NCBI GenBank assembly: GCA_902574995.1
Contig: CACGPP010000005.1
Location: 1 to 64,000, forward strand
Length of the DNA: 64,000 nucleotides
Source of the DNA: an uncultured Alphaproteobacteria bacterium
GTDB lineage: Bacteria; Pseudomonadota; Alphaproteobacteria; HIMB59
Direction: 5' to 3'
Shown here: in pieces, positions 56,402 to 64,000 of the stretch
Layout of the letters: each line of letters starts with the position of its first letter
Numbering within the stretch: the first letter of the stretch is position 1
Program-made: the position numbers and the translations under genes
Notes under the pieces: model-generated
Databases searched by the model: none
What the model was told of the DNA's origin: nothing
The model's input: only the letters and a program-made list of their open reading frames with translations

Positions 56402-57584
56402 TAAAAGATTTTAAAATAGTTGGGTCAGCGCTATCAACTCTTCTCCAAGTTGGTATATTTGGATTTTCACTTGGTGAGTCTAGGAATATTTTTCCTGCTT
56501 CGATAATATTTTGTGCAAAGAGTTCAACCATTTCCTCTTCTTTGTGGACATCGAAGTTTAATCCATTCATCTCTGCATCTGTTTTATAAATCTGAACCAT
56601 ATCAAGGGCTAATCTATAATATGTTGCTTTTAGTGTTCTAAACTTCTCATTAGAAAATACATGACCTTGGGTAGCTAATTTTCTAAATAAAGCTTTAGAA
56701 ATATCTATTGTCATTTTAGATAAACCTTTTTGCCGATTATTTTTAGAGACCTCTTGGTGTTTATGTTCATAGGTATCTGCTATATCTACTTGGCAAATTT
56801 TATTATTAGCAAAGTTCCTATACATTTCAGAGAGTATTCCTATTTCAAGGCCCCAATCATGTGGAATTCTTATGTCATTCAATAAATTATATTTAAATGA
56901 AAATTCACCAGCCAGAGGATATTTAAATATATCTAAGAAATTTAAATATTCGTTAAATCCAACCATTTTTTGTAAGGATTTAACTAAAGGTGTAACTAGT
57001 AACCTTGTCACTCTTCCATTCATAGATTTTTGAGCTACCCTAGGATAAAAACCCTTACAAAAATCAAATGAAAATTTTGGATTAGCAACAGGGTAAAATA
57101 GTTTTGCTACTAAATTTTTATCATAGGTGACTATGTCACAATCATGCATTGCAACAGATCCTGACTCTTTCAGAGAAATTACAAATCCCATACAGTACCA
57201 AATATTTCTTCCTTTCCCCTTTTCAGCAGGAGCAAGGTCCATTTTAGATAAATGTTGATCTATTTTTTTTAATTTAGGTCCATCATTCCAGAGGATGTAT
57301 TTTTTTTGAGGAAGTACTGAAAAAAATTTTTTAGCTTTTATAAATTCTTGTTTATTGGCTTGATCTAAACCGATAACAATATTTTTTATGTATTTAACTT
57401 TTTTTAAAGTATTCACAATATATGTTAAAGCTGGCTTTTCTAATTCTGAATACAAAGATGGAAGAATTAAAGTCATGGGTGAGACTTTTGAGAAGTCTAA
57501 AAGTTCTTTTTCTATTTCCTCTATAGGTTTCGAATTAAAATTATGTAGGGTAGCTATAACACCGTTTTGATGAAAATCAGGCAT
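56373..57584 (-). CDS. gpgS: Glucosyl-3-phosphoglycerate synthase (GT81)
   Basis: 403 residues. The N-terminus MPDFHQNGVIATLHNF matches the D-F-x-Q-N-G-x-I-(T/A)-TLH start of GpgS. A GT-A fold carries the D-x-D metal motif MHDCDIVTYD (148-150) and GAEFSF-like PLAGEFSFKYNLL, RIPHDWGLEIGIL. It transfers glucose from NDP-glucose to 3-phosphoglycerate, the committed step to glucosylglycerate, a compatible solute made under salt stress or nitrogen limitation. A mannosyl analogue is conceivable. It lies 2 bp downstream of the phosphatase gene. Confidence 0.88.
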   Translation of the reverse strand: MPDFHQNGVIATLHNFNSKPIEEIEKELLDFSKVSPMTLILPSLYSELEKPALTYIVNTLKKVKYIKNIVIGLDQANKQEFIKAKKFFSVLPQKKYILWNDGPKLKKIDQHLSKMDLAPAEKGKGRNIWYCMGFVISLKESGSVAMHDCDIVTYDKNLVAKLFYPVANPKFSFDFCKGFYPRVAQKSMNGRVTRLLVTPLVKSLQKMVGFNEYLNFLDIFKYPLAGEFSFKYNLLNDIRIPHDWGLEIGILSEMYRNFANNKICQVDIADTYEHKHQEVSKNNRQKGLSKMTIDISKALFRKLATQGHVFSNEKFRTLKATYYRLALDMVQIYKTDAEMNGLNFDVHKEEEMVELFAQNIIEAGKIFLDSPSENPNIPTWRRVDSADPTILKSFNDAVMEDNS

Positions 57585-57586
57585 GG

Positions 57587-58420
57587 TTAAAAAATTTTAT
57601 TCTCTAAAGTTTTATTTAATTTATACAGGACTTCACTCCAACCGTCAGGTGCTATCTTTGATGATTTAAAAACATTTTTTTTATTAAGACGCAATTTTGG
57701 ATATGTGTCGGAGGAATTTTTTATCAGGCAGGAGTATTTACAAGAATTTAACATGTCAATATCATTTTTACTGTCACCCAGAGCTATAGTATTTATTGAG
57801 TATTTATCACGAAATTGAATATCATAAGCATGAGATATTAGCTTTTTAGCTATTCTTTTGTTGCATATAGAAGAAATTTGCATGAACCTACTCCCTTTAA
57901 TCAAAACTCCATCTTTTTCAGATTTAAGATCTTTTTTAAATAGTTTTAATTTTGTTAAGTTATCTTCCCAAAGTATAATTTGACTTGCCTCACGATCTAG
58001 CATCATATTAGTGTTATTCAAATTCGTGTATTTTTTTAAAATCTTTGGTGAAAGATCTTGGGCAATAAAAAAATTATATTTTTTTTGTTTCAGTTTTAAA
58101 AATTGATACCAATTCTTTGAAGATAATTTAGCAATTCGAACACTCCAATATCTTCCAAATGAAGATGAGTTTTTAATTTTATTAAATCTTATTTTAGGGA
58201 AATATATAACAGCACCATTTTCAGTACTGAAAGGCATATTTAATAATTTTAATTCTTTAAGTAATTTTTTACATTCACTGTATGTTTTACTAGTATTAAA
58301 AATAATATCATTTTTGTTATTGATAATTGTAGATATCGTTTTCTTATTAGCTCCAAAGGAATAATTTTCATGATCAAGTAAAGTTCCATCAAGATCAGTA
58401 AAAATAAGATATCTTTTCAT
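57587..58420 (-). CDS. gpgP: Glucosyl/mannosyl-3-phosphoglycerate phosphatase (HAD-IIB)
   Basis: 277 residues of HAD subclass IIB, MPGP family. Motif I is FTDLDGTLLD (Asp9, Asp11), the cap contains FSTENGAVIYFPKIRF, and motif IV is ALGDSKNDIDML. The partner gpgS makes glucosyl-3-phosphoglycerate, which this enzyme would dephosphorylate to glucosylglycerate. It overlaps the glycerate kinase gene by 4 bp and precedes gpgS by 2 bp, giving a tight biosynthetic pair. Confidence 0.87.
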   Translation of the reverse strand: MKRYLIFTDLDGTLLDHENYSFGANKKTISTIINNKNDIIFNTSKTYSECKKLLKELKLLNMPFSTENGAVIYFPKIRFNKIKNSSSFGRYWSVRIAKLSSKNWYQFLKLKQKKYNFFIAQDLSPKILKKYTNLNNTNMMLDREASQIILWEDNLTKLKLFKKDLKSEKDGVLIKGSRFMQISSICNKRIAKKLISHAYDIQFRDKYSINTIALGDSKNDIDMLNSCKYSCLIKNSSDTYPKLRLNKKNVFKSSKIAPDGWSEVLYKLNKTLENKIF

Positions 58421-59271
58421 TTGTATGTAATTTTTTTAATTGATTGATTTTTATCTAAAGTTATTAAAACATTACAATAACTTGGTGTTTTTAATGACAT
58501 CCATTTAGATAATTTTTCATAATATTTGATAAATTGATGGAGCTTTTTTTTTAGATGAATACTACTCTTTAATGATCGGAGATCTAATTCTTGTTTATAT
58601 TTCCAATCAATTACAAATTCCCAATCTGGTAATTTTATAAATAAATAATAATTGAATTTTTTAAAAAGTTTTTGGTAATCAGTTAAGGCACTATTATAAG
58701 CAGTTCTCCAAATTAAATTTGAGTCATTCTTTTTTTCTAAATCATTAATGTTCACTTTTAAATATTTCATGTCGATTGGTTTTGAGCCAACACACCAACC
58801 CTCTAAAATTAGCAAATCTACTTTACTAATTTTTCTTTTATAATTTTTTTTGTTGTCAGTAACTTTATCAAATACAGGAACATAGACTGGAAATTCCTTT
58901 TTCATTAAATTATTTGTTACTTTATAGAGTAATTTTAAATTGTGAGTGCCAGGTACACCTCTAGTTTCAAATAAATCTGTGTTGAATTTTCTTGCTAATC
59001 GTTTTCTTTGAAAAGATGATAGATAAAAATCGTCAATACTTAATATAACAACATTCTTTGAGTAAAATTTCAGAAAAAATTTTTTAATTAGAACTGATAA
59101 AGTAGACTTGCCTGAACCCTGGGAACCTGCAATCATAAGTGTTTTCTTATGTTTTAAATGAGATAATAATTTAAGGTAATGATCTTTTATTTCCTTTTGA
59201 CTAACTTTCTTTCCTGTTAATCTTATCAGTGTATCTTGTGTAAATTTTAGTTTAGCTGTAATTTCTGACAT
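58417..59271 (-). CDS. D-glycerate 3-kinase (GLYK/P-loop type)
   Basis: 284 residues with P-loop GSQGSGKST (49-57), ILSIDDFYLSSFQRKRLARK and LFETRGVPGTHNLKLL, the signature of P-loop glycerate kinases related to plant GLYK and E. coli YggC. EGWCVGSKP is a second conserved block. It would phosphorylate glycerate released by the phosphorylase to 3-phosphoglycerate, the acceptor for GpgS, closing a cycle. It overlaps gpgP by 4 bp and is the first gene of the four-gene set. A 102-bp A+T-rich gap separates it from the ABC transporter. Confidence 0.85.
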   Translation of the reverse strand: MSEITAKLKFTQDTLIRLTGKKVSQKEIKDHYLKLLSHLKHKKTLMIAGSQGSGKSTLSVLIKKFFLKFYSKNVVILSIDDFYLSSFQRKRLARKFNTDLFETRGVPGTHNLKLLYKVTNNLMKKEFPVYVPVFDKVTDNKKNYKRKISKVDLLILEGWCVGSKPIDMKYLKVNINDLEKKNDSNLIWRTAYNSALTDYQKLFKKFNYYLFIKLPDWEFVIDWKYKQELDLRSLKSSIHLKKKLHQFIKYYEKLSKWMSLKTPSYCNVLITLDKNQSIKKITYK

Positions 59272-59373
59272 TTATAATGGATATTATTTTAGAGGATTTT
59301 TTACTAAAATTACATGTATCAGATAAAGTAAAAATAATCTTATATTTCGTTTAAAAAATTTATGTAACTTTAA

Positions 59374-60255
59374 TTAACCTTTTACAGCTCCAGCTGTTAG
59401 ACCACTGATTAATTGTTTTTGAAAAAACCATATAATCATAAATAAAGGGGCTGTCGCAGAAACAACACTTGATACTGCCCACATATAATTTCCACCGTAC
59501 TCTACTGTGCCGAGATAAGCATTAATTTTAGGCACCATCGTATAATTATGCTGATTAAGTAACAATGCGGTGACTGTAAAATCGTTATACGCCAACATCA
59601 TACTAAATAAACCTGCCGTAACTACTCCAGGCCACATTACTGGCATAATAATATACCTAAATGCTTGAAAATATGAGCAACCATCAATCAAAGCACTTTC
59701 ATCTAATTCTTTTGGTACAGTTTTAAAAAAAGAGTACAGCAACCAAAGAGTAAATGGTTGGTTTATAGCTACCAAAACAATAATTGTAGTTGGAAGTATT
59801 CCCCATATATTTAATTGGAAAAAAGGAAATAAGTAGCCTGATACTAGAGTAATATGTGGCATAGCTCTAAATATCAAAGCAATAATTAGAATATAAAAAG
59901 TATATTTGAATGTTGACCTAGACAAAGCATAAGCGCCTAAAGTTCCAAGAAACAATGAAATTGATACTACTGATACAGTTACAATCATTGTATTCATTGT
60001 AGCTCTTCCAAATTCGCCCTCTGTCCATGACTCTAAATACGCTTTAAATGTTGTAGTAGCACCTGTTTCAATTAAAGTATTAAATCCACTTAAAGCATAT
60101 GTCCAATCAGCTCTTGAGAAAAAATCTGCTTTTACTTTAAAGGAACCCCAGAGTGTCCAAATAAAAGGAAAAATTGATATAGTAAGCCAAAATAATATAA
60201 AAATACTATTTACGATTATTATTTGTTTTGAATATTTATTGATTGTTTGGTTCAT
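59374..60255 (-). CDS. CUT1 sugar ABC permease, MalG-like
   Basis: 293 residues with six hydrophobic helices and the EAA loop in DESALIDGCSYFQAFRYIIMP (split across about 200-220). The NDFTVTALLLNQ segment and C-terminal AVKG are typical of MalG-type subunits. It would form the inner-membrane channel with the neighbouring permease. It abuts the MalF-like gene directly. No ATPase gene is present in the window. Confidence 0.9.
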   Translation of the reverse strand: MNQTINKYSKQIIIVNSIFILFWLTISIFPFIWTLWGSFKVKADFFSRADWTYALSGFNTLIETGATTTFKAYLESWTEGEFGRATMNTMIVTVSVVSISLFLGTLGAYALSRSTFKYTFYILIIALIFRAMPHITLVSGYLFPFFQLNIWGILPTTIIVLVAINQPFTLWLLYSFFKTVPKELDESALIDGCSYFQAFRYIIMPVMWPGVVTAGLFSMMLAYNDFTVTALLLNQHNYTMVPKINAYLGTVEYGGNYMWAVSSVVSATAPLFMIIWFFQKQLISGLTAGAVKG

Positions 60256-61284
60256 TTATCTTTCAGTTTTAAATTCTTTCCAAGTTCTAATGAGCACAGG
60301 TGTAAGTAAAAAAGCTATCCCTAATATTGTTAACATTGACGTGGCTCCAGCAGAACCAAAAAGCATTTTATTTTCATTTCTTAAGTCTTGATAAATCATC
60401 CATGATAATGATTGAGCTACACCCTCAGCAGAAAAACCAATAATAGGTTCGAATACTCTAAAATTATCCATTAAACAGATTAGCATTATGAAAGTAGCCA
60501 CAGGGTATAGATGAGGAATAACAATAAAACGAACGCGTTCAAATCTTGTTGCGCCATCAATGTAGGCTGCTTCTAAAGGATCTTGCGGGACCGTCTGTAA
60601 GGCTGCATAAAAAACAACAAATGCAAATGGAGTATTATGCCATATTCCATAAATAATCAGGGTTATCCATGTTAAATTACTCGAGGCTTTTAAAGACAGA
60701 TTAGGGTCATCAAAAAGAATTTGGATGCTAGCTCCAATTATTCCTTGAGAGTCAATCATCCAAAACAATACTAAAGAACCAATTAAAGGTGTTACAATCA
60801 TTGGTAAAATTGTACCAAATACAATTAGACCTTTTAGATTCTTTGCTAAAGTATTAACACTTAATGCTACTATAAAACCTAATACTATCACTGGTGGAGT
60901 AACAGCAAAACAAAATGTTAGTGTAAATAATAATGCTTTATAAAAAGGAAGATTTAAAACAATATCTTTGAATTCACCTATTGATGTCTTGTTATCCCAT
61001 GCCTCTCTTATTTCATCAAAAGCTAAGTGATTTCTATCAGTATAAGTGCCAAAGCCATTAAATCTTCCTAATGGATTTTCAGCCTCTATTTTTTCTGTAG
61101 CCTCTACATCTACTCTAACATTTGTAGTGCACCCAAATGGATCACAATTTTCCACCTCCATAAGAACCTGTTCATTTTCAATATGAAGGGATTGAAAGAA
61201 ACTAGAAACAATTGGTAAACCTATAAACAAAATCATTGCCAGAGCTGTAGGTAAAATAAACCAAATGAAAGTTCTGTGAGGCAT
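60256..61284 (-). CDS. CUT1 sugar ABC permease, MalF-like, with periplasmic insert
   Basis: 342 residues, longer than the usual 290-310 because of an insert of about 70 residues between helices 1 and 2 (about 40-110, with ENCDPFGCTTNV and an acidic stretch). Its two Cys could form a disulfide. The EAA loop reads PLEAAYIDGATRFERVRFIVIPH. The insert may contact the binding protein. The start follows a stem-loop that separates it from the solute-binding protein gene. Confidence 0.88.
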   Translation of the reverse strand: MPHRTFIWFILPTALAMILFIGLPIVSSFFQSLHIENEQVLMEVENCDPFGCTTNVRVDVEATEKIEAENPLGRFNGFGTYTDRNHLAFDEIREAWDNKTSIGEFKDIVLNLPFYKALLFTLTFCFAVTPPVIVLGFIVALSVNTLAKNLKGLIVFGTILPMIVTPLIGSLVLFWMIDSQGIIGASIQILFDDPNLSLKASSNLTWITLIIYGIWHNTPFAFVVFYAALQTVPQDPLEAAYIDGATRFERVRFIVIPHLYPVATFIMLICLMDNFRVFEPIIGFSAEGVAQSLSWMIYQDLRNENKMLFGSAGATSMLTILGIAFLLTPVLIRTWKEFKTER

Positions 61285-61302
61285 TATATTTTTTTTGTAA
61301 AA

Positions 61303-61332
61303 AAGTGTGGAACTTTACTAAGATCCACACTT
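61303..61332 (-). terminator. Stem-loop with U-run between SBP and permease genes
   Basis: On the minus strand AAGTGTGGA pairs with TCCACACTT (9 bp) around a 12-base loop, followed directly by TTTTAC. It lies 23 bases after the solute-binding protein stop and 19 before the MalF-like start. It is probably a partial terminator or RNA-stabilising hairpin that raises the SBP:permease ratio, as in malE-malF intergenic regions. Confidence 0.7.
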
Positions 61333-61354
61333 AATAGAATTTATTAGCTTTGGA

Positions 61355-62590
61355 TTATAAAAAACCCTGCTCAGTAGCCTTAGCTATGTACGCAGCTTCA
61401 ACATCAGCTAATGCTTTTTCGGCTGACTCATTACCTTGAAGAAATTCCACAAGTTCTGTGCTTAAAGCGCCGTGCATTAAGCTCATGTGTGGAAAACTAG
61501 GGTAAGGTGTTGTGCCTCTACTTGCTGCATCAACAACAGGCCCTGCTGTATCACCAGGTGTATAACCTTTAATCAACCAAACAGTTGCATTTGGGTTGTT
61601 ATTGGCTAAATCAGTTGATGAAGCGGCTCCAACTAAAGCTCTAAATGAGGCCTCTGCATTTTCATCAGATGTATTTGTAGCAATTGCAATTCCATCCCAC
61701 CAAAGAGTGGTTGCAGGTTTACTACCACCGCCTACAGTTGGTGATGGGGCTAATCTTGTATCAGCTTTGATATTTTGATCACCTTCGTCATCAAGTAAAG
61801 AAGCTGCGCCTGAGTTCCAAATATGCATTAATGCAACATTACCAGACTCCCATTCTTCTTTAACAGCGTTTGTATCTTGTGTTAAAAAGTCAGGATTACT
61901 TAACTCAGTTAATTTTTTAATCATATTCAGTGCTGCAACACCTTTTTCATTATTCACATTAGGTTGCGCGGAACCTGATTTAAAAAACTCACCACCATGA
62001 CCAAGATACATATTTACAAACTCTTGACCAAGATTCCATCCTGATTTGAAAGCTCCTGCATATGGATTTTCCATTACTCCAGCTGCTTTAATTTTTTCAG
62101 CAGCAGCAATTACTTCTTCATAAGTAGAAGGAACAGCTATGCCTAAATCGTTAAGAATACTCTCTCTGTACCAAAGATGTTGTGCGTTAGCCATAAAAGC
62201 TACAGCATAAATCTTACCATCAATTGTAATCTTTTGATTATCATTTAAGTTTGACCCATATTTTGCAACTAAATCATCTAGTGGACGAATTAAACCGTCA
62301 TTCATTAAAGGTGTAATTGAACCATTAGTAACTAATTTTGCAGAAAATTCAGCAGGGTTTGCTGATAAAGCAGCTACTTGTAATTTATTATGGTCAACAG
62401 AGTGCGTGACATTAAAATCCGCCTCTGGTCCAGCACAACTTTTTACTTCATCCATAAAAATTCTGTATGTAGTAAATTCGTTAGCTAAAATATTTATTGA
62501 ACCGCTTGTTACACCACAAGGTGAATGGCTACCCGCAAAAACACTAGTAGATGCAAAAGAGATCAATAGAGCTATTATTAGTTTTTTCAT
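61355..62590 (-). CDS. Sugar ABC solute-binding protein (family 1)
   Basis: 411 residues. A signal peptide (MKKLIIALLISFASTSVFA-GS) is followed by the family-1 binding fold: LWYRESILNDLGI, YEEVIAAAEKIKAAG, GNVALMHIWNSGAASL and TTLWWDGIAIATN, the last a sugar-stacking region with two Trp residues. A GAGG ribosome-binding site lies upstream. Ligand unknown; neighbours suggest glucosylglycerate, sucrose or another glucoside. It is followed by the stem-loop and two permease genes. Confidence 0.9.
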   Translation of the reverse strand: MKKLIIALLISFASTSVFAGSHSPCGVTSGSINILANEFTTYRIFMDEVKSCAGPEADFNVTHSVDHNKLQVAALSANPAEFSAKLVTNGSITPLMNDGLIRPLDDLVAKYGSNLNDNQKITIDGKIYAVAFMANAQHLWYRESILNDLGIAVPSTYEEVIAAAEKIKAAGVMENPYAGAFKSGWNLGQEFVNMYLGHGGEFFKSGSAQPNVNNEKGVAALNMIKKLTELSNPDFLTQDTNAVKEEWESGNVALMHIWNSGAASLLDDEGDQNIKADTRLAPSPTVGGGSKPATTLWWDGIAIATNTSDENAEASFRALVGAASSTDLANNNPNATVWLIKGYTPGDTAGPVVDAASRGTTPYPSFPHMSLMHGALSTELVEFLQGNESAEKALADVEAAYIAKATEQGFL

Positions 62591-62696
62591 TTATTTCCTC
62601 TTCTTTATGTTAATAAATTGTTAATTTTAATATACTAAATAAAATAAAATTTAAATGTAAGAGAAATGGTCGCGGAAATTATTATGATATTCTCTT

Positions 62697-63116
62697 TTAT
62701 CTAAAACTAAGGCCCATTTGTTCGAAAACACCATGGTTATCGACCATCACATAATTATCCATAAATTTACCATTTTCTATTGTCCAAAAATCAGAAAACT
62801 GCATTTTAATTGCCTTACCAGTTGGTTTTACACCTAAATAAGTTCCGCTATGAGTGCCAGTTAAATAACCTGTCGCACTTATCCAATTACCTTCTGCGAC
62901 AACAATATCATTTTTTACATGATAGTCTGGAAACGCTTCATAAAAAGGTTTAAGAACCTTATATTTAAAATTTTCAATACCGTGTATATCACCAAAACCT
63001 GGAGGTCCATGCCAAATCATATCATCATTCCAATATTTATGCTGTGCCTCTAAATCTTGTGCATTCAAGGCATCGTACATATTTTGCAATAGTATTTTAC
63101 TTTCATTTAAATTCAT
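62697..63116 (-). CDS. SnoaL-like polyketide-cyclase-family protein
   Basis: 139 residues of the NTF2-like/SnoaL fold: NMYDALNAQDLEAQHKYW, DMIWHGPPGFGDIHGIENF, FPDYHVKNDIVV and the C-terminal FSDFWTIENGKFMDNYVMVD. Such proteins are cyclases, isomerases or ester hydrolases of small molecules. The ATG overlaps the stop of the neighbouring SnoaL-like gene by 4 bp and has a GGAG site. It lies 106 bp before the ABC solute-binding gene; co-regulation is possible. Confidence 0.8.
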   Translation of the reverse strand: MNLNESKILLQNMYDALNAQDLEAQHKYWNDDMIWHGPPGFGDIHGIENFKYKVLKPFYEAFPDYHVKNDIVVAEGNWISATGYLTGTHSGTYLGVKPTGKAIKMQFSDFWTIENGKFMDNYVMVDNHGVFEQMGLSFR

Positions 63117-64000
63117 TTTTTTTCTCCTAAAATTTGTATTAAGATTGCCAATTCATTGAAACCAGTCCATTCTTTTGTGATTTTATTATTTTTAATTTCC
63201 CATTGTGTAATGCCCCAAAGATAACACTCTTTATTAGATGGTTTTCCATAAATTCCATTTCCTTTGTGAGTTCCCACAGCGCCCCAACGAATTGATACTA
63301 AATAACCGTCTTTACTATTTCCCATCCAATATAAATCTTCAATACTTAGTGCAAGGTCAGGAAATGATGCAATTAATGAAATTATAAAATGTTTCAGCTT
63401 TGGTATTCCAACAAATTTTCGACTAGTTGATCCTTCAAATTTTATATTTTTTGTATAAACACTATCAATAGCAGAAAAATTTCTTCTATTCCAAATAGTA
63501 TCAAAAACCGCATGAACAAATTCTCTAATGTTTTTAATTTTATCAGGTATCGCGAAGCTTATGGGGTTTAACTTTTTAATATTTCTTTTGGGTTTTGAAT
63601 TTCTAAAATCAGGAGCAAATGGACCAATATTTCCTTTATTAGCAATTTGTTTTGCTACTTCATTTAAGTCTAAGCCTAATTGTTTTATTAAACCTGCAGT
63701 ATCATAAACAACATTTTCGTAATATATTTCATTATTTTTTGCAACACAGTTTGCAATACAGAACAACCTAACTGATTTACCTGTTGGTTTGGCAAAATTG
63801 CTATAACCAGTGTTCGTGCCCGTAATTATAGTTCTGTGTGAAGTATGAAAACTAGTTTTGTCATCTCCTGCCCATATAACCTCATCAGCATATAATCGAA
63901 TATTTGGGAAGGCGTTGTTAGTATGAACTGTATCAGAGACTATTTTTTCAGATCCGAATTGTAATCCAAGTTCATCCCAAACACGACATTTTGGGCTATA
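63113..64000 (-). CDS. Tandem SnoaL/NTF2-like protein, 5' end beyond the window
   Basis: At least 295 residues; the frame remains open to the right edge. The visible part has two SnoaL-like domains. The first (up to about residue 105) shows FPNIRLYADEVIWAGDD and SFHTSHRTIITGTNTGY; the second (about 130-290) has FVHAVFDTIWNRRNFSAID, FPDLALSIEDLYWMGNSKD and LWGITQWEIKNNKITKEW. Together with the downstream single-domain protein three SnoaL units are in a row. The reaction is unknown. An internal TTG at 63766 is not taken as the start because homology continues upstream. Confidence 0.78.
   Translation of the reverse strand, partial: YSPKCRVWDELGLQFGSEKIVSDTVHTNNAFPNIRLYADEVIWAGDDKTSFHTSHRTIITGTNTGYSNFAKPTGKSVRLFCIANCVAKNNEIYYENVVYDTAGLIKQLGLDLNEVAKQIANKGNIGPFAPDFRNSKPKRNIKKLNPISFAIPDKIKNIREFVHAVFDTIWNRRNFSAIDSVYTKNIKFEGSTSRKFVGIPKLKHFIISLIASFPDLALSIEDLYWMGNSKDGYLVSIRWGAVGTHKGNGIYGKPSNKECYLWGITQWEIKNNKITKEWTGFNELAILIQILGEKK

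Overview
The window is strongly A+T-rich with very short or negative intergenic gaps, few ribosome-binding sites, several TTG/GTG starts and no insertion sequence, prophage, CRISPR array or rRNA operon. Two gene orders point to an Alphaproteobacterium: recG-sdhE-mfd, and mltB-rlpA-D,D-carboxypeptidase-tmk-holB-metG-tatD-MBL hydrolase. With the compact layout, orphan TRAP binding protein, TPR-sulfotransferase and sugar ABC transporter, the best guess is a streamlined free-living marine lineage of the SAR11 or HIMB59/AEGEAN-169 type. That placement is inferred from content, not from a phylogenetic search.

Layout. 1-11.2 kb: tail of thiL, mnmH, DUF3108/DUF2061/DUF502/DUF6494 proteins, recG, sdhE, mfd, a 2OG-Fe(II) oxygenase, a glycine-zipper lipoprotein and two small alpha/beta-barrel proteins, then tRNA-Ser(UGA). 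11.4-13.8 kb: a TSUP exporter, a small membrane protein and an lldD-like flavoprotein. 13.8-21.2 kb: the overlapping mltB...MBL operon. 21.2-23.5 kb: small proteins, YbaK, an HCCA-isomerase-like protein, then a 520-bp gene-free stretch. 23.5-33.7 kb: typA, a J-domain protein, msrA, D-amino-acid transaminase, an M48 lipoprotein protease, SRAP, a TRAP solute-binding protein, PrdX-like deacylase, YajQ, EamA and MFS transporters and a thioesterase. 33.8-42.5 kb: gamma-glutamyltransferase-like, mazG, TolC, LysR, then argD and, divergently expressed, argB, argC and an unusual P-loop protein. 42.6-64 kb: one long minus-strand block with alaC, accessory genes behind guaA, guaBA, metY, and a glucosylglycerate/ABC-sugar block ending in SnoaL-like genes that run off the window.

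Two things stand out. First, the 3' end of guaA is present three times: the functional end, a 21-bp copy 504 bp away, and a decayed 76-bp copy 2,087 bp away. Each copy sits directly in front of one accessory gene (a hypothetical, an FG-GAP secreted protein, a TPR-sulfotransferase). This looks like serial insertion of single-gene cassettes at the guaA terminus. Second, four touching or overlapping genes encode a closed glucosylglycerate cycle: glucosyl-3-phosphoglycerate synthase, its phosphatase, a GH13 glucosylglycerate-phosphorylase-like enzyme and a glycerate kinase. They lie directly downstream of a CUT1 sugar ABC importer that lacks its ATPase here.

Other points of interest are a DUF1611-like P-loop protein placed as the first gene of the argC-argB operon, divergent gene pairs whose start codons overlap or almost touch, an RlpA homologue that has lost its catalytic signature, and a TatD protein with a broken HxH metal motif.
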